Below, one piece after another: positions 45,942-55,434 of a stretch of 64,000 bases of DNA. The DNA lies in contig OY829539.1 in assembly GCA_963691705.1 (NCBI GenBank), forward strand, positions 20,258,407 to 20,322,406, written 5' to 3'. Numbering within the stretch: the stretch's first letter is position 1; each line of letters opens with the position of its first letter. Under the pieces are notes generated by a model. That model was not told the origin of the DNA and did no database searches. It saw only the letters and a program-made list of their open reading frames with translations. The position numbers and the translations under genes are program-made. The stretch is from Viola odorata. Taxonomy: Eukaryota; Streptophyta; Magnoliopsida; Malpighiales; Violaceae.

Positions 45942-46555
45942 TTACTTTCCCTTCCCTTCACGACCTGGGAATGCAAATTTTAAAAACTTGTATAAGTACA
46001 TTCGTCCAATGCTTCTTTCCTTTCTTTCTTTCTTAGTCTATACATATATATTTTTTAAATTCTTTTATTTTTATTCTCAATAATACATAAAACAATATTT
46101 GTATATATTAAAAGTGTGTGATGTATCTTGATACTAGAGTAAGAAAAAGGATAAAGAAAATAATAGTTGTATTTGGAGGATCTTGTATTTTCTAAAGTAA
46201 GAAAGATTATTTTTCTTTTTCTTTTTGTTGATATTTTTCTAGTTAGTAGATTTTCTTATAGTTATTTAAAATACTCCCTCTAGTGCACAATAAATGATTT
46301 TTTCCTACGAATTTTTACTATTTATAATATTTATCATTTTATCTTTTCCAACGGTAATGAAAGGCCAAACGATACAAAGAAAAGGCATGCCGTTACGACA
46401 TGTGGCCTCAAAAGGGTATTTAAGTTTGTTCGATAGTACAAATAGATTTGAATCTATTATTTTGATTTCTCCTACCGCTTATTATTCAACTAATGGAGTA
46501 TTTGTTTGTTTATTTATTTATTATAATAATTCCCATTTGTTTCGCATTTTCGCAG
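45942..46555. other. Sequence between Athila-B and TNL copy 2 exons
   Basis: Starts with downstream flank of TNL copy 1 (TTACTTTCCC, also at 48140) and from about 46420 is the duplicated end of the TNL intron. No gene is seen in between. Confidence 0.65.
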
Positions 46556-47999
46556 AATATTGTGAATTTAAAAGTAATCCACCTTAGCTGGTCTAAGGAA
46601 TTAGTGGAGTAACAAGATTTATCAGAAGGCAGGAACATTAAGAATATTTATCTTAGTTGTTGTGGGAGTTTAGTTAAGCTTCAATCCTCCTCTATTGAGT
46701 GTCTTCCCAAGCTGGAATATCTCGCCATTTCGGATTGTAAAAGCTGTGACAGTGCTCCGACCAATTTTGATTCAAAAGTACTGAGACATCTTCAGCTAAT
46801 GTGGTGTCGAGGCGCTAAAATGTTTCCACAATTAGCTTCAGGAAATATTATAACAGAGCTAACATTAATTGACACAGACATAAGAGAGGTGCCCTCATCA
46901 ATTGAGTCTCTCCAGGAACTTGTATGGCTGACCATTACCTCATGCCATAAACTCACAACTATCTCAACCAATGTCTGTAAGTTGAAATCTCTTGAGACAC
47001 TTTATTTTACCGACTACCCAAACCTGGAGAGCTTCCCAGAAATCATGGAGCCTATGGAATCTGTAATAATTCTGAATTTGGGTGGGTGCACAAGATTAAA
47101 AGGATTTCCAGACAGCTTCCATAACTTGAAGTCCCTTATTGAACTCGAATTAGATGGCATGTATATTACAGAGTTACCCTCATCAATTCAACATCTAATT
47201 CATCTTACATCTCTTCACATCTCTGGGTGCCAAAACCTAACAAGTCTTCCAAGCGTCATCTGTAACATGGAAAATCTCATGGAAATTGATGTGACAGGTT
47301 GCTTGAATCTCTATTCTCTGACGGATCTTCCCTCGTCTTTAGAGACTCTTAAGGCAAATGGATGTGTCTCACTTAAGCACATATCATCATGTTGCTTCTC
47401 TTCTGAAAGCAGAATTAGATCTATGGGACTTGCAGATTGCTGCATATTGGATGAGGAGGAACGTAGAAGAGTATTGGATATTGCTCTTTCAAAAAGTCAC
47501 TCCGAGTTAGACATGAAGGTACAAACATAGCAATTACAGCTAGCATACTATAATTTTTTTGTTCCCCTTCTCCCTCTAATTAAATTATATTAATTAATTA
47601 AGTTGCGAGTGTTGGTAAACAGGGAATTCATCGTCATATTGTAATAATGCCAGGGAGTGAAATACCACAATGGTTCTGCAGTAGTCAAAGCGTTGGATCT
47701 TCCCTGACATTAAAGCTACCAACGCCCTCGAAGTTCGATGAATTTGTGTTTTTATCAAGCCAAATTACGCCAACTCCAACTCTGGCTACTACAATGACAT
47801 GCAATGCTAGGTAGATAATGATGAATATTCTATTTCATCCTGTGATTTAGACTACCAAATAGATATCAATACTGAGCACTTGTTAATATGGTACGACCCT
47901 TTTGGGTTATCTCCTTTTGGGGGAGAGGTTTCATTTCAATTTCGCGACACTGAAGGAATGTACGAAGTTACAAGATGTGGAGTACTACCGATCCTTTGA
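46556..47999 (+). pseudogene. TNL pseudogene, copy 2 (LRR and C-JID only)
   Basis: LRR exon 46556-47518 and C-JID exon 47623-47999, closely matching copy 1. A TAA at 46609 interrupts the LRR exon 18 codons in; after it the frame is open for over 300 codons with many LPSSI-type repeats. The conserved W after SEIP is kept here (SEIPQWF) but a deletion near 47755 shifts the C-JID frame. There are no TIR or NB-ARC exons upstream, only the intron end, so it was born truncated. Alone it could not encode an NB-ARC receptor. Confidence 0.88.
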
Positions 48000-48695
48000 G
48001 TACAAGATATGAAATACTGACTCGTACTCAAAGCGTCCTCTTCCTCTTTTGTAGCCGGTGATCCACTCCTAAATGTATATACATGTGGATATGTGTGTTT
48101 TTGTCAAGTAAACTGATGAGACTTCCATATACTAGATGTTACTTTCCCAACTTCACAACCTGATTACAAGATGAGGCAAATTAACACAATAAGGGCTTTA
48201 ATTTGGAGACAGATGAAAAAGTGCATTCTTCTTAATTTCTTCTCATTCACCTACCATTACAAAAATATGTTTGATATTAACACAAAAATATTATTAAGCG
48301 CAACAAAGTTTTCCACTGTACACATCCAAACAGCAATCAATCATCGATCCGTTACATCATAAGAACAAACACCTAGCGACAGAGACAGTCCAGGGTGTGA
48401 TACACTGGCTCTCGGTGTCTTGAAGAGTTTTGGAAGAATGGATTGGCAAAATCTTCTCCATATTCTTAATATTCCCAAGATCGTAGACAATAATTAAGTT
48501 ATACTATAATAAGTATCACTCCCTTCTCTTCTGGGAATGCCAACCTGTTGTGATAATTATAAATGGTTTAATTAAATTTAGTTTTGCCTATCATGAGGGC
48601 AGAAGTATATTAAAATAAAACTAGAAAGGGTATTTACGTTTTTACAAAAATAATAAGGGAATTCGAGACATTTTTCTTTTAGTAGTTCACACTTT
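48000..48695 (+). other. Downstream flank of TNL copy 2 and start of the copy 3 duplication
   Basis: Carries the unoccupied counterpart of the Athila-B insertion site near 48090. From about 48590 it matches the intron end of copy 1 (CAGAAGTATATTAAAATAAAAC). No other gene is seen. Confidence 0.6.
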
Positions 48696-49071
48696 TAAAA
48701 GTTGTGATATTGCTCGGACCAATTTTGATTCAGAAGGACTGAGGATTCTGGGGAGGCATCAAAATGTTTCTACAATTAGTTTTGGGAAATACTATAACAG
48801 TGCTAACGTTAAATCATACAGATATAAGAGAGGTGCTCTCATCAACTGAGTCTCTCCAGGCACTTGCATGGCTGAACATGTTCGGATGCCATAAACTTTC
48901 AACTATCTCAACCAATAGTTGAAATCTCTTATAAATCTTGATTTTAGTGACTACCCAAACCTGGAGAGTTTCCCAAAAATCATGGAGCCTATAGAATTTC
49001 TAAGGATTCTGTATTTGGATGGGTGTACAAGATTAAAAAGATTTCCAGTCCCTTAATCAACTCATATTAAA

Positions 49072-51761
49072 GGGTAATAGTATTTTATACCCCTGTACTA
49101 TCACCGAAAAACAGATACCTCCCCTATATTTTAAAACGTCCATGAGACCTCCCTGAACTAATGTTCCCGTGCAAACATCGCCCCTCCTTTAGTTTTTGAC
49201 GAATTTGAGTAACGATTCCAAAAAAATGTTAAAATTACCTCCTACATAAAATTCCAAAAAAAAAAAATTCCAAAAAAAATGTAAAAATGTAAAATATCAG
49301 AAAAAATTTAAAAAATTTAAAAAAATGTACAAATTCCAAAAAAATGAACAAAATTTCAAAAAAATTGTAAAAAAATAGAAAAATTCCAAAAAAATTTAAT
49401 TAAAGTAAAAATTCAGAAAAATGTAAAAATTATAAAAAAATGTACAAATTCCAAAAATTCCTGAAAAAATGTTAAAATTTTATTTAAAAAAGTAAAATTC
49501 GAAATAAAAAATTAAGGGGAAATAGCATAAAGCACCCCTGTACTAATCGCTAAAACCAGAAACTACCCCTGACATTCAAAACGTCTAATACACCTCCCCT
49601 GTACTAAGGGTCAACGACAAAACCTCGGTCCCCGTTAGTCAAACTAACAGACCGTTAGTGTTGACCGTTCACTTTCATTAAAAAATTCAGGAAAAATGTA
49701 AAAATTCCAAAAAAAATCTAAAAAAACTGTAAAAATTCATAAAAAACATTTAAAAAATATAAAAATGTAAAAATTCAGAAAAAACATTTCTAAAAATTAT
49801 ATTGAAAAAATCTAAAAAATCTATAAAAAATGTAAAAATTCAAAAAAAACATTTAAAATTCATAAAAAAATGTAAAAATTCACAAAAAAATTAATAAACC
49901 TAAAAATTAAGAAAAAATGTAAGAATTCCAAAAAAAATTCTAAAAATCTAAAAAATGGAAAAAATCACAAAAAAAATGAAAAAATCCACAAAAAAATGAG
50001 AAAAATTGGAAAAATATAAAACATCCATAAAAAATGTAAAAATTCACAAAAAAATGTTAAAAACCCAAAAAATAATAAAAATTCAAAATAAATGTAAAAA
50101 ATTGATAAAAAATCTAATGTTTTTTTTAAAAAAAATGATTAACCTAAGGAATTGTTTTTTTTTATAAAACAAATTACATTTTTTTCAGGGTTGTTATATT
50201 AATTAATTTTGTTTTGGAATTTTTACATTTTTTGGGATTTGTTACATTTTTTTCTGGATTTTTAGGTTAATTAATTTTTTTTTTAAATTTACATTTTTTT
50301 TGATTTTTTGATTTTTTTTCCCTTTTTTACGGTTTTTTTGGATTTTTACTTTTTTTTGTGAATTTTTACATTTTTCCTGGATGTTTTATATTTTTCTGAA
50401 TTCTTACATTTTTTTTGGATTTGTTTATTTTTTTTTTACTTTTTTATGTTTTTTTAAAAAAATTACATTTTTTTCTGAATTTTTAAATTTTTTTAAATAG
50501 ATTTTTTTTGGAATTCTTACATTTTCTTAGAATTTTTACATTTTTTTGGATTTTTAGGAATATTAAATTTTTTGTGAATTTTTTATTAATTTTTACATTT
50601 TTAAAAAGAAAATTAGATGTTTTTTGTGAATTTTTACATTTTTTATGAATTTTTATATTTTAAAAAAAAAATTAGATATTGTTTCTGGATTTTTACATTT
50701 TTTATAATTTTTACATATTTTTTTGATTTTTTTAATCAAAGTCAATGGTCAACAGTAACGGTTTGTTAGTTTGACTAACGGAGACCGAGGTTTTGTCGTT
50801 GACCCTTAGTACAGGGAAGCGTATTAAATGTAAAAATTCAAAAAAAATTTAAAATTCAAAAAAAAAATGTTAAAAAATCCAAAAAATGTAGAAATTCCAA
50901 AAAAAAGTTAATTAACCTGAAAAAATTTTAAAAATTCCAAAAAAAAGTTAATTAACCTGAAAAAATGTTAAAAATCCAAAAAATGTAGAAATTCAAAAAA
51001 AATTAATTAACCTAAATAATTAATCCAGAAAAACTGAAAAAATCCCAAAAAATGTAAAAAATGGAATTTATTTAGTTTCTTTTGGATTTTTAGATTAATT
51101 AATGCTTTGTTTATCATTTTTATAGTTTGTTGGAATTTGTACATATTTTGGGAATTTTGACATTTTTTCTGGATTTTTTAGATTAATTAATTTTTTCTAA
51201 ATTTTTAACATTTTTTCCAGATTTTTAAGTTTAATAACATTTTTTTTGAATTTTTTAGTTTAATTAATTATTTTTTGGAATTTGATTTTTTTTTGGATTT
51301 TTTTTTAATTTAATTTTTTAGGAATTTTAACATTTTTTTTGAATTTTTTAGATTAATTAATTTTTTTTGGAATGTTTACATCTTTTTTGAATATTTACTT
51401 TTCTTTGTTTTTTTTACATTTTTTCTATATTTTTAGGTTAATTATTGTTTTTACGAACTTTAACATTTTTTGAAAATATTTAAATTATTTTTGAAATTTT
51501 TACATTTTTTAAAAAAAAATTTACATTTTTTTGTGATTTTTTAAATTAATTATATTATTTAATACATAATTATTTGCTACAGCAGGTGAAAAAAAAAAAC
51601 CTATTGTAGCTGGTAATCTGTTAGATTTAACTACTAAAATTAACGGAGGGTAGGTGTTTGCACGGGAACATTAGTTTAGAGAGGTCTCATGGACGTTTTA
51701 AAGTACGGGGGAGGTATCTGTTTTTCGGTGATAGTACAGGGGTATAAAATACTATTACCCC
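49072..51761. mobile_element. Non-autonomous Mutator-like element (MULE) with long inverted repeats
   Basis: The ends are inverted repeats of about 125 bases (49072-49200 and 51636-51761) starting GGGTAATAGTATTTTATACC. Target duplication CATATTAAA, 9 bases, lies at 49063-49071 and 51762-51770 (one extra C on the right). Long inverted ends and a 9-bp duplication fit Mutator-like elements. No transposase is present. The interior is A/T-rich: the left part repeats words like AAAAATGTAAAAATTC, the right part their complements, so most of the element could fold on itself. Confidence 0.88.
49516..50826. mobile_element. Second inverted-repeat element nested in the MULE
   Basis: The left end begins GGGGAAATAGCATAAAGCAC at 49516 and runs about 165 bases to CGTTCACTTTC. 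The inverse of its inner 95 bases lies at about 50738-50826 (GACTAACGGAGACCGAGG, GTCGTTGACCCTTAG). The outer 75 or so bases of the right end are missing. Same general style as the host element, but a different end sequence, so it is a related family. Confidence 0.75.
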
Positions 51762-52361
51762 CATATTAAATGCCACGCCTATTACAGAGTTACCCTCATC
51801 AATTCAACATCTAATTTGTCTTACATCTCTTAACATCACTAGGTGCCAAAACCTAACAAGTCTTCCAAGCTTCATCTGTAATATGAAAAATCTTAAGAAA
51901 ATTGATGCGAAAGGCATAGACATTGAAGACCTACCTGAAAACATGAAACAACTCTCTCTATTCTCTACCGGAGCTTCCCTCGTCTTTAGTGACTCTTAAT
52001 GCAAATGGATGTGTCTCGCTTAAAACCATATCATCAGGTTGCTTCTCTTCTGAAAACAGAATTAGATCTCTGAGACTTACAGATTGCTTCATATTGGATG
52101 AGGAGGAACGTAGAAGAGTAATGGATATTGTTCTTTCAAATGGATATTGTTCTTTCTGATAAGATTCGACCTTCGAGATGATCAGGATAATGTCTACTGT
52201 TGGTCGGAGTCGCTGTAGATGACGTCGAATCCACCTGCAAAGCGCCGGAGGGGGGACTCCGGCGTAGACACTCCGATGCTTAAGTCAATAAGCGGTTCAA
52301 AAATAGCAGAGGGTCTAGTATGCAGTTTTTTCGGCTTACTTGATGTTTTAAAATGAGAGAA

Positions 52362-52369
52362 TATTTATA
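52362..52369 (-). promoter_or_regulatory. Tat-B LTR TATA box
   Basis: TATAAATA on the minus strand, in the same relative place as in Tat-A. Confidence 0.7.
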
Positions 52370-52427
52370 GGCCGCTGGGGGCGATATCCGGGGAGAGAGC
52401 GATATCCAGGGGAGATACAGCTCTAGC

Positions 52428-52530
52428 TGATGTCATGGGCGATACCTGGGGATGACGTCATGGGCGATACCTGAGGTGACGTCATGGGCGATACCTGAGG
52501 TGACGTCATGGGCGATGCCTCTGAGGAGGG
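52428..52530 (-). promoter_or_regulatory. Tandem TGACGTCA repeats in the Tat-B LTR
   Basis: TGATGTCA at 52428 and TGACGTCA at 52453, 52477 and 52501 lie in a 24-25-base tandem repeat (unit like TGACGTCATGGGCGATACC). The array is 60-150 bases upstream of the LTR TATA box. Spacing differs from Tat-A (15 bases), so the palindrome was multiplied separately in each. Confidence 0.7.
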
Positions 52531-52768
52531 TGTCGGGGGCGATACCCATGATGATGTCGGGGGCGATAACTCCATGGGTCCCCTGGGATGGGATGATGTC
52601 GTGCATCCAGAGACGCGTGAGTCCTCCTCCCCGCTGATGTCGACCATCCCGGAAAATACCTCATGGTCTAGTAGCGATAGCTTAGATGTTCGATAGGCTT
52701 ATAGGATTCCGCCCTCGGTAGGGGTCATAATTACAGCAATGTCATTGGGATTGTCTTGATTGTTATCA

Positions 52769-53603
52769 TAAGCCCAACTGAAAACGAGCCCGGGTGTTTA
52801 CCAAGGGCTGTCATTCCCTGTCCATGTCGGGTATCTTAGGTGAGGGTCTTTTCCTCCTTATGGCGATATATTTATGAAATCTCCGAGCTTCTTTGTCTCT
52901 TTCGATATCAGCGAGAGACGCCGCTAACTCGTCCAGGATCATTAGGATGTCATTTTCGCCTAGCGGTATTAACAGGTCTGGGCCATCAGTAGTGCTTAGA
53001 AGGTCGCAAACTCATCCGTGCTGTAGGAGAGTTATTGATGCTGACGGACTACTGTTGACGTTGCCGCGGACTGCGACCAGGTTCATACCGTTGGGTTAGG
53101 TTCGCATACGTTCCGGGTCCATCGGCATGTCGGGCAAACTGCAAACACGTAGGGGAGGTAGGCATTCTACGGAGATATTAGTAGACTTTATACTTATAGG
53201 GATTTTGAGAACATGCGGGTTCTTTCTTTCCTTTCTACTCATGGAGTCAGTGATATTGACGCGGTTTTACGCCATCGGCTGCCTACAACTTGTGAGGCTT
53301 TATACCACCAGATACCGGCGATACCGGCGAGGCTTTACACTGCCAGGAGCTACCTGCGATATCGACGCGGCCTTACACTGTGGACACCTACAATAGTACG
53401 GCTTTTACGTCGTGGCTACCCGTAATATCGCGCTCCTTCGCATTTTCTAGGATTCTAGCTCGTACTCCTCTCGAGTACCTGTATCATTAGCAGTATACAG
53501 ACATCGATCCTCGTTCCCGCCGCAGGTCCATCAGTCTTTGATGGTAACGGGGCGGCTCGTCTTTTGAGGACCTCCTCTTTCCAAAGGCCAATTTCTCGGA
53601 GCC
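52769..53603 (+). other. Tat-B leader before the antisense cassette
   Basis: No gene is seen. The block GTGTTTACCAAGGGCT (about 52793) is where Tat-A begins at 12819. AGCCCAACTGAAAACGAG at 52771 recurs at 54219, an 18-base direct repeat within the element. Confidence 0.55.
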
Positions 53604-53610
53604 TATAAAT
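53604..53610 (+). promoter_or_regulatory. TATA box for antisense ORF1 of Tat-B
   Basis: TATAAAT 63 bases before the ORF1 ATG, followed by a T/C-rich leader. Confidence 0.65.
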
Positions 53611-53666
53611 CTGAGAGCTTTCTTCACTCAAGTTTATCTTATCTTTTTTCTCTCGCAATCCACATC

Positions 53667-54044
53667 ATGGATCATTTGACCAAAAAAATTCTCCTTTCCA
53701 AAGGCCATACTCTCAAGAACCTCAATGATGGTGACGTCGGGTTCCTGGAGAACATGCTGGTCAAGACCTCCGAGGACATCTTGGAGTTGCAAGGGATGCT
53801 GACCCCACTCCATTCCAGGCTGAGAGCTACATCTCTGGAGGATTTCAGTCCTTTAGAGAGTGTGTCGAAGCTGGCCACCTCCATCGCTCGGATTCAAGTG
53901 GTGATCGCCATGCTGCAGCAGCACAAGGACATACTGGGGTGCTGCTTGAAGGGGATGAGGGTCACCTCTGCTGACCTCACTCTAGTCATGGACTCCCTGA
54001 GAGATATTCCTGACATACCCGAGGATGCTGGTTCTGACGCCTGA
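53667..54044 (+). CDS. Tat-B antisense ORF1, small helical protein, intact
   Basis: 125 residues with no stop, starting MDHLTKKILLSKGHTLKNL. It shares VKTSEDILELQGMLTPL, LEDFSP and LGCCLKG with Tat-A ORF1. It looks helical, with no signal peptide or membrane segment, and no family is recognised. It is the only gene of the cassette that is open in both copies. Its own TATA box precedes it and a poly(A)-like AATAAATAAA at about 54130 follows. A role in the retrotransposon life cycle is unknown. Confidence 0.7.
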   Translation: MDHLTKKILLSKGHTLKNLNDGDVGFLENMLVKTSEDILELQGMLTPLHSRLRATSLEDFSPLESVSKLATSIARIQVVIAMLQQHKDILGCCLKGMRVTSADLTLVMDSLRDIPDIPEDAGSDA

Positions 54045-54129
54045 AGGCGGAGGCTCCCTTTGAGCCTTTTTTCTCTTTCCCCCCCTTTTTTTTTATATTT
54101 ACGCAGCTGTACTTTCCGGCCGTTAGGCC

Positions 54130-54140
54130 ATAATAAATAA
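54130..54140 (+). terminator. Poly(A) signal-like run after Tat-B ORF1
   Basis: AATAAATAAA about 85 bases after the ORF1 stop, matching the placement in Tat-A. Confidence 0.5.
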
Positions 54141-54461
54141 ACTGTTTTTATTATGCCCTTTGTAACTGTTCTTCCTTTTCAATGTGCCCTTTGTCCTTTT
54201 TCGATTGGAGGCATCATCAGCCCAACTGAAAACGAGTTGGTCATTGGGCAGCCTTTTCACGACGGTTTCCTCGCTAACCGCTCTGCATTAATTTTGCGTC
54301 GCTGTTTCAGTGTCAACTGATTGGGTAAAGTTTCGGTTTTCCTCGATCTGTGGAGATTTCGACAGGCGTGACTGCAAATCTAGATTTGCACTACAGGTTG
54401 TACGCGTGTCAGTTCTCAAGAGTCGCGCCGGATGATCAAAAACTTCTCCCCCTTTTTTGGC

Positions 54462-54469
54462 TATTTAAT
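54462..54469 (+). promoter_or_regulatory. TATA box for antisense ORF2 of Tat-B
   Basis: TATTTAAT lies 77 bases before the ORF2 ATG. Confidence 0.55.
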
Positions 54470-54538
54470 GGGATCCCACTCCATTTTTTCATTCATCTTC
54501 TTGCTTATTTTTCCTCTTGGCAGGTTGCCTGTAAGCTC

Positions 54539-54961
54539 ATGGCCGATTCTTATTTTTTGGACACTACTGCGCGGGATTCTCCGCCAACTCCTCCGACCTC
54601 GCCAGATTCAGACAATCCTCCTCCGTCGCCTCCATGGAGGCCATTCGTCCGCCGACGGGGTCGCAAGAGGCTGAGGAAAAATGCCTTAAAGGTGTCTAAA
54701 ACACTTTCCAATTCTTCCGCCCCTTCTGTTCAAAGGGGGAATGAACCATCTCTTCTTCCTCACGATTCGCCAAAAATAGCTCTTCCTGCCAACGTGGACG
54801 TGGAAGCGGTGACATCAGCCATTGAGGAGGAGTCCAGCCGATCAACGATACGCATAGGAAAGAGGGTTGATGAGCCTTTTCCTCCCGTCAGCAGGGAGCT
54901 ATCGTTCTCAGATGACGATGTAGTTTATTGTTATGGTATCTCTTGGTCTGAGGGTGATTAG
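54539..54961 (+). CDS. Tat-B antisense ORF2, Ser/Pro-rich protein with acidic tail
   Basis: 140 residues, intact. Starts MADSYFLDTTARDSPPTPPT, then SPDSDNPPPSPP, a basic cluster RRRGRKRLRK (possible nuclear signal), a Ser-rich middle, and an acidic end SFSDDDVVYCYGISWSEGD. The N-terminal SP/TP cluster and the acidic W-containing tail are the parts kept in Tat-A. No homologous family is recognised. An upstream in-frame ATG at 54350 lies before the TATA box and was not used. Confidence 0.65.
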   Translation: MADSYFLDTTARDSPPTPPTSPDSDNPPPSPPWRPFVRRRGRKRLRKNALKVSKTLSNSSAPSVQRGNEPSLLPHDSPKIALPANVDVEAVTSAIEEESSRSTIRIGKRVDEPFPPVSRELSFSDDDVVYCYGISWSEGD

Positions 54962-55235
54962 CTTAGCGGGTCATGCCTCTTTGTAGATGCCGTATGGCTT
55001 TTCGAAAATGAATAAAATAACGCTTCATTTTCCTTTTGTCCTCCTATCGCCTTCCCGTGTCATTTCTTTAAACATCAAGGGTTGCTGCGGAGGGATATCT
55101 GTTGCTGGGTGCAACCGTCTTTCGGTTTCATGTCAGTAACTGTCTTCTCCCAAAGACATAAATGACTGTCCACGCGTCGCTCTCTACTCCGCACGTGTTT
55201 CACTTTTACAGGCTGTCTCTTCTTCAAGTTTGACC

Positions 55236-55244
55236 TTTATAAGG
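55236..55244 (+). promoter_or_regulatory. TATA-like box for antisense ORF3 of Tat-B
   Basis: TTTATAAGG 199 bases before the ORF3 ATG; Tat-A has TTTAAAAGG 194 bases before its own. Confidence 0.55.
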
Positions 55245-55434
55245 GAACCTCTATTCTCTTTTATTACTTTTGCCAATATTTTGAGATTTTTCACACTTTC
55301 TCTTTCTCCTGTGCTTCTTTCTGCTCAAGAGAAGTTCCTGCAACTGCTCACCGGCGACGACGGCCTGTTTACTGGCTTTTTCGTTCCAGGTATTTTGTTC
55401 CTCTCTCGTCGTAGTTTTATTTTTCCGGTCCCTT

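Larger units (their letters stand above)
48696..52156 (+). pseudogene. TNL pseudogene, copy 3, split by a MULE
   Basis: LRR sequence at 48696-49062 and 51771-52156 matches copies 1 and 2 but has many small deletions and stops. It is interrupted by the 2.7-kb element at 49072-51761 and cut on the right by the Tat-B LTR. Just before that LTR, a 17-base TNL word (ATGGATATTGTTCTTTC) is duplicated in tandem. Confidence 0.85.
52157..52768 (-). repeat. Tat-B 3' LTR
   Basis: 612 bases between TGATAA and TTATCA. It matches the Tat-A LTR in blocks and is longer, partly through extra copies of the TGACGTCA-containing repeat. Confidence 0.85.

Noticed and set aside
49200..51600. CRISPR-like or simple low-complexity DNA
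   Set aside because: The repeats are degenerate A/T-rich words in inverted halves bounded by transposon ends with a 9-bp target duplication. This is a eukaryotic MULE, and there are no spacers or direct repeats.
52120..52156. The 17-base doubling next to the Tat-B LTR as a target-site duplication
   Set aside because: Both copies lie on the same side of the LTR. Gypsy elements make about 5-bp duplications, and the far end of Tat-B is outside the window.
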